A stretch of DNA of 17,546 nucleotides from Deltaproteobacteria bacterium (GTDB lineage Bacteria > Bdellovibrionota_C > UBA2361 > OMII01), in contig JALRCK010000009.1 of assembly GCA_023262305.1 (NCBI GenBank), positions 1 through 17,546 on the forward strand, given 5' to 3'. Below the pieces are notes generated by a model. That model was not told where the DNA came from. It did not search any database and was given only the letters and a program-made list of their open reading frames with translations. Within the stretch, counting starts at the first letter, position 1. Each line of letters begins with the position of its first letter. The position numbers and the translations under genes were made by a program. Shown in pieces: positions 1 to 7,800 of this stretch.

Positions 1-1173
1 TCCGGCGAGATCGGCGAGCGCCTGCGCCACACCATTCCATCCGGCGTCCTGACTATAGGAGCCAGCGAATGCGTGACGAGCGTTCAACTCTGCGATAGCT
101 ATCAATCGTGCCTTTGAGCCACGTTGCGGGGCGTGGATCGAGACCTTGGCGCCCCTACGAACACTAAGGCCCGCCTCGATCATCGAGGCGTTCTCAAGCT
201 CCTTTTGAGTCAAAATCTCAGGAGGGATCTCTCGCTTCCCCTCATAGAACTGCTGAATGCCGCTCTCGAGCAATTCCTCGTCAGAGACACCGACATCGTC
301 GAGCGTAAACGTTTTGGTTTCAGCCATCCGCCCACCTCGAACCAGGATCACACACAGCACTGCGGTGCTCCCCTCACGCACCAAGCCGAACACATCCCTA
401 TCCTCATCACGGAAGGAAACAAGCGAATACCCTGCCTGATAGGCTTGGAGGACATCGACTCGATCGCGCCACGCCGCAGCCTCTTCAAACTTCAGGTCAC
501 CTGCGGCTTGTTCCATTTTATCGGTGAGGTCTTTCAGCATGACCGAAGTCTTACCCTCAAGAATTCCGATGGCCTGCTTGACCAAAGCACGGTACTCTTC
601 ATGTGAAACCTTGAGGCAACACGGTCCTGCACACCGCTTAATCTGGTACTCAAGGCACGGGCGCTGTCGGTTGTACAGCACTGCATCCGAGCATGAACGC
701 AAGGGCACCACTTTTTTGATAACCTCAAGGAGATTTCTCAGCTCGCTGCTAAAAGCGTACGGTCCGAAGTATCGGGCATCATCATCCGTTCGCTTTCGAA
801 CCAGTTCTATCCGTGGCCACTCCGCTTTTTCATCAACTCGCAACGAAAGGTATGCCCGATCATCCTTCAGGCGTATGTTGTAACGAGGCTTGTATTTGGT
901 TATGAGGTCACGCTCCAAAAGGAATGCCTGCTCTTCAGTCTGCGTAACGATGGTTTCAAAACTGACGACTCGACTCAGGAGATACTCAATCTGGTAGCGT
1001 CCATCTCCTCCCGAAAAATAGGTCCTCACGCGGGCACGGAGATCCTTTGCCTTTCCAACGTAGATGACTTCGCCATGCTCATCGCGCATCAGATACACCC
1101 CCGGCATGGTCGTGACCTGCGACACCTGCCGGCGAAGCGATTCTAGTCGTTGTGTATCCGTGTGAGATGGCAT
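1..1173 (-). CDS. uvrC: UvrC, excinuclease ABC subunit C (N-terminal part, runs off left edge)
   Basis: UvrC makes the dual incisions around bulky DNA lesions in the UvrABC nucleotide excision repair complex. The frame is open from the ATG at 1173 to the window edge (391 codons). Seen: a GIY-YIG nuclease domain with GVY at 25-27, YVGKAK at 38-43 and an Arg at 48; four cysteines at 161, 173, 181 and 185 with the C-x11-C-x7-C-x3-C spacing of the UvrC iron-sulfur site; and a UVR (UvrB-binding) motif around residues 207-235. The end of the visible part (PQRG, then NARHAF) matches the stretch before the RNase H-like endonuclease domain, so that domain and the helix-hairpin-helix tail lie outside the window. 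The start has a strong Shine-Dalgarno (AGGAGAGG) overlapping the lpxK stop 7 bp upstream, so it is the last visible gene of the lipid A operon. Identity is secure. Confidence 0.96.
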   Translation of the reverse strand, partial: MPSHTDTQRLESLRRQVSQVTTMPGVYLMRDEHGEVIYVGKAKDLRARVRTYFSGGDGRYQIEYLLSRVVSFETIVTQTEEQAFLLERDLITKYKPRYNIRLKDDRAYLSLRVDEKAEWPRIELVRKRTDDDARYFGPYAFSSELRNLLEVIKKVVPLRSCSDAVLYNRQRPCLEYQIKRCAGPCCLKVSHEEYRALVKQAIGILEGKTSVMLKDLTDKMEQAAGDLKFEEAAAWRDRVDVLQAYQAGYSLVSFRDEDRDVFGLVREGSTAVLCVILVRGGRMAETKTFTLDDVGVSDEELLESGIQQFYEGKREIPPEILTQKELENASMIEAGLSVRRGAKVSIHAPQRGSKARLIAIAELNARHAFAGSYSQDAGWNGVAQALADLAG

Positions 1174-1180
1174 CCCTCTC

Positions 1181-2227
1181 CTATCCCCGTTTAATGGCGC
1201 GAAGAATCGACACGATGAAGGTGTCAGAGGGAACCACCTTGAGCTGCACTCTGAACTCTGCGAACGCCGAACGAATTCGATCGCTCATTTCGCGGATCTT
1301 AACACCATCTTTCTCCGTGCACACGAAGAGAGCACCTGGGTTTTCGTCGACAAGTCGAGCGACCTCGTCTTCCGTAAACGCATGGTGATCGGCGAATTCA
1401 AATCGTTTGACCACTTCAAATCCGGTTTCCTCAAGCGAGGTGAAAAACCCCTGGGGATTTGCTATTCCAGCAAACGCCAGCACCGGTCGTGGGGAGATTG
1501 AGGCCCCATCGTTCAGAGACCGTACGCCGATCCACTCATACGCCGAGCGAAACACCGGAACACCTAGCGGCACCTGCGCAAGCACGCGATCGTCCACGGC
1601 TGGAACCTCGCCGCCGGCAGAGAGGGTCCGCCGAAACGAAGCCACAAAGATTGACGCCCTGCGAATCCCGATATCTCGATTCTCTCGAAACCGACCGAGG
1701 GGAAGGAGCTCACCCGCGCAAAAACTCTCAACGGAACCCTCCGTTCCAACAAACGCAGATATGATATCCATCTGCCGTGCGAGTTTACGGTGCTGCAATC
1801 CATCGTCGAGAACGATGACATCTCCCAATCCCTCTCGCTCAATCAGTCGCGCGCCCAGCACCCGAGACCGCGATATAACCACGGGAACTCCACCAGTGCG
1901 TGCCATCAGAAGCGGTTCATCGCCAACACACCTCGGAGAATCATGCGGCTGCACGATGTGAGGCCCCTTCAGGATACCCCCATACCCACGCGATAGGATG
2001 ACGGGTCTGAGTCCACGTTGTGTCAGCGCATCCACGATGGAGAGGCAGAGTGGGGTTTTCCCATTCCCGCCAACGGTGAGGTTACCAACACTCACCACAG
2101 GCACAGAGCTGAGGTAGCTTCGGAGAATCCCTCGGTCGTAGAGCAGATTACGCGCGCACGTTACAACACCGTAAAGGAGGCTTAACGCCTTGAGCGGCAA
2201 CCACAAGATGAGGGGAACTCTACGCAT
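1181..2227 (-). CDS. lpxK: LpxK, tetraacyldisaccharide 4'-kinase
   Basis: LpxK uses ATP to phosphorylate the 4' position of the lipid A disaccharide precursor at the inner face of the cytoplasmic membrane. The 348-residue length is usual for the family. Seen: an N-terminal hydrophobic membrane-anchoring stretch (about residues 5-22), a P-loop VGGNGKT at 52-58, the SRGYGG motif at 79-84 and the conserved DDG-x-QHR motif at 141-147, which carries catalytic aspartate and histidine in known LpxK. The ATG start lies inside the last codons of waaA (8 bp overlap), so translation is probably coupled. There is no good Shine-Dalgarno of its own, which fits coupling. The stop is followed immediately by uvrC. 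No damage is seen, and all key motifs are intact. Confidence 0.96.
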   Translation of the reverse strand: MRRVPLILWLPLKALSLLYGVVTCARNLLYDRGILRSYLSSVPVVSVGNLTVGGNGKTPLCLSIVDALTQRGLRPVILSRGYGGILKGPHIVQPHDSPRCVGDEPLLMARTGGVPVVISRSRVLGARLIEREGLGDVIVLDDGLQHRKLARQMDIISAFVGTEGSVESFCAGELLPLGRFRENRDIGIRRASIFVASFRRTLSAGGEVPAVDDRVLAQVPLGVPVFRSAYEWIGVRSLNDGASISPRPVLAFAGIANPQGFFTSLEETGFEVVKRFEFADHHAFTEDEVARLVDENPGALFVCTEKDGVKIREMSDRIRSAFAEFRVQLKVVPSDTFIVSILRAIKRG

Positions 2228-3497
2228 TAGTTATTACCGATAAGACTCGCTTGGATGCGCCGCGATGTCGCAGCCACACTCTCCGCCCCTGATCTCCGAT
2301 ATTTTGGATTGCAGGATCTCGCGCTAGCACACGCTCAAGGAGCGCGTGTAGCTCAACACCATCCGATATCTCGATTATACCACTATCCGCACGAAGCTCC
2401 TGCACGACATCTCGGATGACGGAAATATAGGGACCAACAACAACTGGAACTCCATACATTGCCGGCTCAAACGGGTTGTGACCACCGATATCAACAAGCG
2501 TTCCTCCTATAAACGCTACGTCTGCGATGGAGTAGGCATCCTCCAGTCGCCCCATAGTGTCGAGTAGCACAACATCACACGCAGACCGTGTTGTATCAGA
2601 CCACAGGCGCCACGATACCCCGATGCCGCTCAGTTGCTGCGAAAAATACTCCACTTTTTCCATATGCCGGGGAGCTACGACAACTCTTATCCGACGCCCC
2701 TGTCGGACGAGCGAACGTAGCGAGTTGAACCACCCCGCCTCTTCGCCGGGTCGAAGACTTCCCAAAACCACAAGAGGGGTATCTACCGAGTCATCATGAA
2801 AAAACTCCCGGCGCAGCGATGCACGGGCACTCTCAGACGTCACTGTAGGCTCCGTGTCGTACTTTGTGTGTCCGGTTATATGAAGCACCTCGTCTCTCAC
2901 TCCGAGCTCGCGATAGCGTTGGCGCTGAGCTTCGTCTGCAACACAAACGCTCTCTACCCGAGAGAGAAGAGGGGTAAAGACCGCAGAGAGTCTCCGATAC
3001 CATGCGAGGGTGTAATCAGAGATCCGACCGTTCACGATATGAAGGGGGATTCCCCGAGCAAGGAGCTCGGCGAGTGCGGTCGGCCACAACTCGGTCTCAG
3101 CCAGCACAAATCGGTCGGCTCCCCCTACTTGCCTGAGCGCCCTGCGAACACACACCGGGGCGTCGATCGGCAAAAGCCTACAAAAATCGACGGACTCTCC
3201 TGCCCGGTCGAGACCGGTCGGCGAGGTGGAGGTGAGTAGGATCTTATCGCCTGCGACAGCGCTCCGTACCTCCGATACGAAGGGTAGTAATCCTTGAACC
3301 TCTCCTACAGAGGCGCCATGCATCCACCACTGCACATGTGGCACAGCATCCCAGAATCCGAAGCGCTCTCCGTAGCGCCTCCGTCCGCGGACATGACACG
3401 ACATGCCGATAGCTACGAGGGGCACGGCAACGGTGGTTGCCACACGGTAGGTACTAGAGAGAATCCCAGTAGGCATCTGCTTTCTCTGTGATTCCAT
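2220..3497 (-). CDS. waaA: WaaA/KdtA, 3-deoxy-D-manno-octulosonic acid (Kdo) transferase
   Basis: WaaA transfers Kdo from CMP-Kdo to the lipid A precursor, the first step of LPS core assembly at the inner membrane. The chosen ATG at 3497 gives 425 residues, the same length as the E. coli enzyme, and has AGGA eight bases upstream. The open frame extends to 3578, and an internal ATG at 3476 is a second option that fits family N-termini well. Seen from the 3497 start: an N-terminal hydrophobic segment (about 16-32), RYGERFG at 41-47, the HGASVGE motif at 60-66 with the catalytic-base glutamate at 66, ETELWP at 134-139, and a GT-B nucleotide-sugar site near the C-terminus (GGTLVDIGGHNPFEPA). The gene overlaps the upstream acyltransferase by 44 bp and the downstream lpxK by 8 bp, so it sits in the middle of an operon. 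How many Kdo residues it adds cannot be told from sequence. Confidence 0.95.
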   Translation of the reverse strand: MESQRKQMPTGILSSTYRVATTVAVPLVAIGMSCHVRGRRRYGERFGFWDAVPHVQWWMHGASVGEVQGLLPFVSEVRSAVAGDKILLTSTSPTGLDRAGESVDFCRLLPIDAPVCVRRALRQVGGADRFVLAETELWPTALAELLARGIPLHIVNGRISDYTLAWYRRLSAVFTPLLSRVESVCVADEAQRQRYRELGVRDEVLHITGHTKYDTEPTVTSESARASLRREFFHDDSVDTPLVVLGSLRPGEEAGWFNSLRSLVRQGRRIRVVVAPRHMEKVEYFSQQLSGIGVSWRLWSDTTRSACDVVLLDTMGRLEDAYSIADVAFIGGTLVDIGGHNPFEPAMYGVPVVVGPYISVIRDVVQELRADSGIIEISDGVELHALLERVLARDPAIQNIGDQGRRVWLRHRGASKRVLSVITNA

Positions 3498-4110
3498 TAA
3501 GTGATTCCTGAATTCGCACTCGTGCTTCGTTTCGATCCTCTTCGGGCGAGATCCGCAGGGGCTCCCCGAAAACAACAACGCCGCGCGAGAAGGGGCGCGG
3601 AACTATCATCCTATCCCATGATGGAATTATCCACCTGTCCTGCACCGAGTAACTCACCGGCAGGACTGTGATACCGGCCTGTTGGGCGAGGGTAACGACA
3701 CCTTTCTTACATACATGACGGGGACCCTTAGGACCATCCGGAGTGATCCCAATGCTCGCGCCCTCTTCAAGGCGGCGCATGAGCTCCAAGGTGGCTGCCA
3801 CACCGCGACGAGTAGAAGACCCCGCCACAGACTGAATCCCCAAGAGCTTAATCGCGAAAGCTATCAACCTTCCGTCGCCATGCTGACTGATCAGCATGTA
3901 CAGAGAGCGTTTCTCCCGGCTACGGTACCAACGGGGAAGCATCAACATCCTACCGTGCCAAAATGCATATATGTTCTGAGCGTCCAGGGATACCCCTGGT
4001 GGCATTATGCACTCCCACCGAATGGTGGCGTAGACGACACGGATCAGCCCGGCGGCTAAGGAGCCGAAGACGTATATCTGCACAGTTTTGAGGAACCCCA
4101 CTCGAGCCAT
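3454..4110 (-). CDS. DUF374 lysophospholipid acyltransferase-like protein
   Basis: A 218-residue protein of the DUF374 family, related to the PlsC/LPLAT acyltransferases. Members often sit beside waaA and lpxK and are presumed to acylate a membrane lipid or lipid A precursor; the exact substrate is not established by sequence. Seen: an N-terminal hydrophobic stretch (about 10-30) that would anchor it to the inner membrane, an AFWHGRM motif around 49-55 holding the likely active-site histidine at 52, SQHGDG at 75-80, and the family signature TPDGPKGPR at 123-131. The histidine is followed by G-R rather than the classical HX4D of PlsC, as is typical for DUF374. The gene starts 41 bp after the small secreted protein gene and its 3' end overlaps the start of waaA by 44 bp, which argues for co-transcription and a lipid A-related job. 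The family call is firm; the reaction is inferred. Confidence 0.88.
   Translation of the reverse strand: MARVGFLKTVQIYVFGSLAAGLIRVVYATIRWECIMPPGVSLDAQNIYAFWHGRMLMLPRWYRSREKRSLYMLISQHGDGRLIAFAIKLLGIQSVAGSSTRRGVAATLELMRRLEEGASIGITPDGPKGPRHVCKKGVVTLAQQAGITVLPVSYSVQDRWIIPSWDRMIVPRPFSRGVVVFGEPLRISPEEDRNEARVRIQESLNGITEKADAYWDSL
3506..3509 (-). promoter_or_regulatory. Ribosome binding site supporting the waaA start at 3497
   Basis: AGGA on the minus strand lies eight bases before the ATG at 3497. It favours this start over the longer open frame from 3578 and the internal ATG at 3476, neither of which has a comparable site. It lies inside the coding region of the upstream acyltransferase gene. Confidence 0.55.
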
Positions 4111-4151
4111 CCCCGGCAGTGTACCCGGGCGACGGGAATGCCGTCAAAGAC

Positions 4152-4541
4152 CTACCTTCGACAAGTAGAACAGGTAACGATCGCATGGGTTTGGAGCGCC
4201 ACACCGCTCGGCACCCGAACGGTGGATATGTACACCCCATGGGCATGAGGACCGAGCCGCTTGGGACCCCGCAGCGGAAATGAGAGACCAGAGGGTCCAT
4301 CGATAGAGACTTGGACGTCTTGAGCGATGCCCTCACCGATATTTGACACCCGCACCGAGAGGTACCTCACCTCCCGTTGCCCTCCCCGCCCCCCTACCAG
4401 GTACGAGGGGCGCGATGCACGAAGGGTGGCGAGCTGCTGCGGGGGGGCCGGTTCTTGAGCATGAGGAACCTTTCGCCTCGCACACAACGCGGAACCGGGA
4501 TACCAGAGCACTAGGAAGAGACAGAGAACAGTTCTGCGCAT
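4152..4541 (-). CDS. Small secreted protein with a possible CARDB-like beta domain
   Basis: Product of unknown function, 129 residues. Seen: an N-terminal signal peptide (positive MRR, hydrophobic core about 4-18, likely cleavage near C20/A21; the SALC end is a poor lipobox), a short Pro/Gln-rich linker, then a stretch with VSNIGEG-x-AQDV around the middle. Asn-Ile-Gly-Glu followed by Ala-x-Asp-Val is the pattern of CARDB/Ig-like cell-adhesion beta domains. The C-terminus ends in a CSTC pair (124-127), which could form a disulfide or bind metal. It is the first gene of the minus-strand run into the acyltransferase, waaA and lpxK, with 41 bp to the next gene, so it may be an envelope protein co-expressed with LPS synthesis. 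No clear Shine-Dalgarno precedes the ATG. It is probably real because of the signal peptide and domain-like pattern, but the function is open. Confidence 0.72.
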   Translation of the reverse strand: MRRTVLCLFLVLWYPGSALCARRKVPHAQEPAPPQQLATLRASRPSYLVGGRGGQREVRYLSVRVSNIGEGIAQDVQVSIDGPSGLSFPLRGPKRLGPHAHGVYISTVRVPSGVALQTHAIVTCSTCRR

Positions 4542-4631
4542 AACATAGCGTTTCGGAACTTCTGTTAGAATGTTGCTAGCAAGACACGATCATGATGAAA
4601 ACCCGCTCGACCTGGTGTAGACGGTCTCCTC
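4542..4631. promoter_or_regulatory. Divergent promoter region between the LPS operon and the porin, with a 10-bp palindrome
   Basis: This 90-bp gap separates two divergent genes and must carry at least the porin promoter, and possibly that of the minus-strand operon. Seen: a perfect palindrome TTGCTAGCAA at 4573-4582 and a TAGAAT hexamer at 4566-4571 that resembles a -10 box on the plus strand, without a convincing -35 at the right distance. The palindrome could be an operator for a dimeric regulator, but a 10-bp palindrome can arise by chance. Confidence 0.35.
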
Positions 4632-5930
4632 ATGAGAACTGTCGATACGAACTCTCTCTCCTCGCCATCCCCCTACCACTCGCTGAGACGGCGTCAGCGG
4701 CAGATGAGAGTATTCGTTGCGCTTCTCTTGATCGGTCTTCTCCCGTGCTCTGAGGTTTTATCGCAGCCGACCACCACCACGGATAGCCAATATAGCACCA
4801 CACCGTACCTTGATGCCTCGGGGAGCGACCCAAAAGCTCAAGACGCCGGCCCCCTGGACTTTGAAAAGGAGTTCGAGCGCCTCGGACGGGTATACAAAAA
4901 CGACAAAAACGAGACGGTCCAGGAGGTCTGGCTCCTCGGTCGCTACCAGGGTCAGTACCACTGGACGGAAGCCAACGTAGGTGAGAGCGACTTCTACGAA
5001 ACCCGTCGCTTCCGACTCGGGGCACAAGCAAAAATGTTCCAAAAACTTACGCTACACGCACAGATGGTGAGCGCTCCGAACATCGACCCATTTTACAACG
5101 GATTCACGGAGCTCTGGGCTCAGTGGGCCTTCAGGAAGGAACTTGTGCTCACGATCGGACAGCAGAAAAACCGCTTTACCCACGATAGAAACGTCTCAAG
5201 CCGGTACCTAAACTATCTTGAGCGCGCCATGCTCACCAACATGTTCATCATTGACTACACCCCGTCCATCACTATTCAAGGTGTCGTTGATAATCTGACC
5301 TACTATACAGGATTTTTTACCAACGCTACCGGTCCCGATATCGGCGAGGCTTTTGTAGAGTTCGACTCGGGATATTCCTACATCGCTCAGGTCTACTATG
5401 ACCTTGGCAAGAAGTGGGGCTTTGACGACGTTACACTCTACGGCTCCTACATTCACAGCGAGGCGAATCAGAACGCAAACTACATGAACTATTTCGGTGA
5501 TGGAGTCTCGACCGCCATCATCTCCCACATCGGCAAGTTTGCTGCAATCGCAGAGATAACCGGCGGCTTTGATAACGAGAACGGAAACGCCATCGGCCTC
5601 AACCTCCAACCGAGCTACTTCCTTAATAGGCAGTGGCAGCTCGTCAGTCGATACCAGCTTGCGGGTTCAAACGGCGACCAGGGACTGAAGCCTCAAAGAC
5701 GATATGAAGCGGCATCCGGTTTCACGCCAGGAGACAACTATCAAGCCGGTTACCTTGGAGTGAACTACTACATCGCCAAGCACCGCCTCAAATTAATGCA
5801 GGGCATCGAGTATTCGAACATGAGCGGGCAAGAGGCGTGGACAACGAGCTTGATGGTACGATTCTACTGGGGACCACATTCAGGTGGAGCCTTCCCGATG
5901 AACAAGATCTTGCCACTCGATTACGATTAA
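4632..5930 (+). CDS. OprO/OprP-family outer-membrane porin
   Basis: A 432-residue beta-barrel porin resembling the phosphate-selective porin O/P family. It would form a diffusion channel in the outer membrane; substrate choice cannot be read from sequence. Seen: a signal peptide whose hydrophobic core starts at residue 25 (MRVFVALLLIGLLP, cleavage probably after VLS before Q45), a short N-terminal region, then many alternating aromatic/polar strands (for example YRYL-like and YYTGFF patterns), and an ending with VRFYWGPHSGGAFPM, characteristic of this family. The ATG at 4632 adds 24 residues before the signal peptide with coding-like third positions; the ATG at 4704 gives a conventional signal peptide and is a serious alternative. 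Neither has a clear Shine-Dalgarno. Its position between two halves of a lipid A gene set is unusual. It converges on msbA downstream. Confidence 0.87.
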   Translation: MRTVDTNSLSSPSPYHSLRRRQRQMRVFVALLLIGLLPCSEVLSQPTTTTDSQYSTTPYLDASGSDPKAQDAGPLDFEKEFERLGRVYKNDKNETVQEVWLLGRYQGQYHWTEANVGESDFYETRRFRLGAQAKMFQKLTLHAQMVSAPNIDPFYNGFTELWAQWAFRKELVLTIGQQKNRFTHDRNVSSRYLNYLERAMLTNMFIIDYTPSITIQGVVDNLTYYTGFFTNATGPDIGEAFVEFDSGYSYIAQVYYDLGKKWGFDDVTLYGSYIHSEANQNANYMNYFGDGVSTAIISHIGKFAAIAEITGGFDNENGNAIGLNLQPSYFLNRQWQLVSRYQLAGSNGDQGLKPQRRYEAASGFTPGDNYQAGYLGVNYYIAKHRLKLMQGIEYSNMSGQEAWTTSLMVRFYWGPHSGGAFPMNKILPLDYD

Positions 5931-6051
5931 GGCTCGCCGCGCTGTGGCGGTACGACATGGAGGACCCGAGAACCCTGGGACCGGCATCCCCAACGACCTT
6001 AAGGAAGCATCATCGAAGGGGCGAACACCCCGGCCCGGGAGTACCCGCGCC

Positions 6052-7800
6052 CTATATCGCTGCGGTGGCCGGCTCCCTGAACTGCAATGCATGCAACCGG
6101 GAGTACTCGCCACCCTTTCCGAGCAGCTCTGCGTGGGTCCCCTGCTCAACGATGCGCCCCTTGCTCATAACCACGATCAGGTCCGCATCCTGAATAGTCG
6201 AGAGGCGATGGGCTATCACCACCGTTGTTCGCCCCTGTTCAAGCGCTTCGATCGCCGACTGCACCTCGCGCTCAGCACGGTTGTCGAGCGAGGCGGTTGC
6301 CTCATCAAGGATCAAGATAGGAGCGTTCTTGAGGATCGCTCTCGCGATAGCGAGGCGCTGGCGCTCTCCACCCGAGAGTGTCATTCCCCCTTCGCCAACG
6401 AGGCTCTCGAATCCGGAAGGGAGCTGCTTGATAAAATCATAAGCGAAAGCAGCCTTGGCTGCCGCTTCAACTTCAGCATGCGAGGCATTAGGGCGTCCGT
6501 AGGCGATGTTGTTGAAGATGGTGTCGTTGAAAAGGAAGGTGTGCTGCCCCACCATCGCCATGCGTCCACGCAGACCGGAGAGCGAAAGCTCTCGGAGGTC
6601 TACTCCGCCAAGCAACACAGCTCCCGCTGAGGGGTCAATGAAGCGAGGAATAAGATCAACCATCGTGCTCTTTCCAGCACCGGAGAACCCAACAAGTGCA
6701 ACCTTCTTTCCTTCAGGGATGACAAGCGAAATGTCGCCCAGAGCCTGTGTCATCTCATCCCCACCGTTTCGGGCTGGATACTCGTAGGCGACATTCCTAA
6801 ATTCAAGATCGTATCGTTGCGGCAACTCCTTAACGACTTCGGGCTCCGTCACCGAAGGTTTTGTATCGATAATCTCAAAGATACGCTGCGCGCCAGCCAA
6901 GCCCTGCTGAATGGTGGCGTTTACTCGGGTGAGCTTCTTGAAAGGCTCGTACATCAAGAATACCGAGACAAGGAACGCCATAAACTCGCCCGAGGACCTC
7001 ACGCCGGAGATAACGGTGTACCCTCCGTACATGAGAACCCCGGAGATCGCCAGACTCGCCAACACCTCGTTGATCGGCCCCGCCGCGGCGCGCATACGCT
7101 CAGACTTAATGAAGGTCTTCGTAAGCTCGTGATTCCCGCGCTCAAAGCGCTCCTGCTCAAACTCCTCCCGGCAGAATATCTTCACTACACGATGACCCTG
7201 CATACTCTCCTGAAAGAGCGCGGAGAGCTCTCCGATAGCGTCCTGACCACGCTTTGAGAGGCGACGAATCTTCTTTCCTATCTGTGCGATCGGAACACCT
7301 GCCATGGGGAAGAAAATCACAGCGATCACAGAGAGCGTCGGGTCGAGGTAGAAGCACGACCCCATCAGCGCGATCAACCGAATCAGATCGCGGATGATGG
7401 TAGCAGACGAATCGGTGAGGAGGGTCCTAATAAGCAACACATCACTCGTCACACGAGAGAGGAGCTCTCCCGTCGAATGACGCACGAAGAAATCGGGGGA
7501 CAACGAGAGGACGTGGCGGTTCACATCGTTTCGAATATCCTCCGTGACTCGGTGACCAACGCGAGCCATGAGGAATTGTTGTCCGAAATCGCTCGCTGCA
7601 CGCACGAGCGCGAACCCCATAATCACTCCGGGGAGGATCCACAGAAGTTTCTCATTCCGGTTGGTGAAGACCCCATCGAGGATGTACTTCACCAGAAACG
7701 GGACCACTCCATCAGTCGCGCCAAAAATGACCATGCACGCTAGCGCGCTGAAGAAACCAGCCTTGTGGGCTTTCAAATAGTGTAAAACTCGCCCGTACAT
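6052..7800 (-). CDS. msbA: MsbA-type lipid A ABC exporter
   Basis: A fused half-transporter (membrane domain plus ATPase) that works as a homodimer to flip lipid A/core LPS across the inner membrane. Its 582 residues equal the usual MsbA length. Seen: an N-terminal six-helix membrane domain (about 1-320), Walker A GFSGAGKST at 371-379, signature LSGGERQ from 475, Walker B ILILDE ending in D499-E500, and the H-loop histidine at 531. The ATG overlaps the lpxB stop in a TAATG arrangement, so the two are translationally coupled. Sequence alone cannot exclude another lipid substrate, but the lpxB neighbour and nearby waaA/lpxK make the lipid A role very likely. The gap of about 120 bp to the convergent porin shows no clear terminator hairpin with a T-run. 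Confidence 0.93.
   Translation of the reverse strand: MYGRVLHYLKAHKAGFFSALACMVIFGATDGVVPFLVKYILDGVFTNRNEKLLWILPGVIMGFALVRAASDFGQQFLMARVGHRVTEDIRNDVNRHVLSLSPDFFVRHSTGELLSRVTSDVLLIRTLLTDSSATIIRDLIRLIALMGSCFYLDPTLSVIAVIFFPMAGVPIAQIGKKIRRLSKRGQDAIGELSALFQESMQGHRVVKIFCREEFEQERFERGNHELTKTFIKSERMRAAAGPINEVLASLAISGVLMYGGYTVISGVRSSGEFMAFLVSVFLMYEPFKKLTRVNATIQQGLAGAQRIFEIIDTKPSVTEPEVVKELPQRYDLEFRNVAYEYPARNGGDEMTQALGDISLVIPEGKKVALVGFSGAGKSTMVDLIPRFIDPSAGAVLLGGVDLRELSLSGLRGRMAMVGQHTFLFNDTIFNNIAYGRPNASHAEVEAAAKAAFAYDFIKQLPSGFESLVGEGGMTLSGGERQRLAIARAILKNAPILILDEATASLDNRAEREVQSAIEALEQGRTTVVIAHRLSTIQDADLIVVMSKGRIVEQGTHAELLGKGGEYSRLHALQFREPATAAI

Noticed and set aside
124..606. Plus-strand frames within 124-1388
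   Set aside because: They are antisense to uvrC and lpxK, which have clear family motifs on the minus strand.
5931..6051. Possible bidirectional terminator between the porin and msbA
   Set aside because: GC-rich short complementary bits exist, but there is no clear stem with a T-run on either side.
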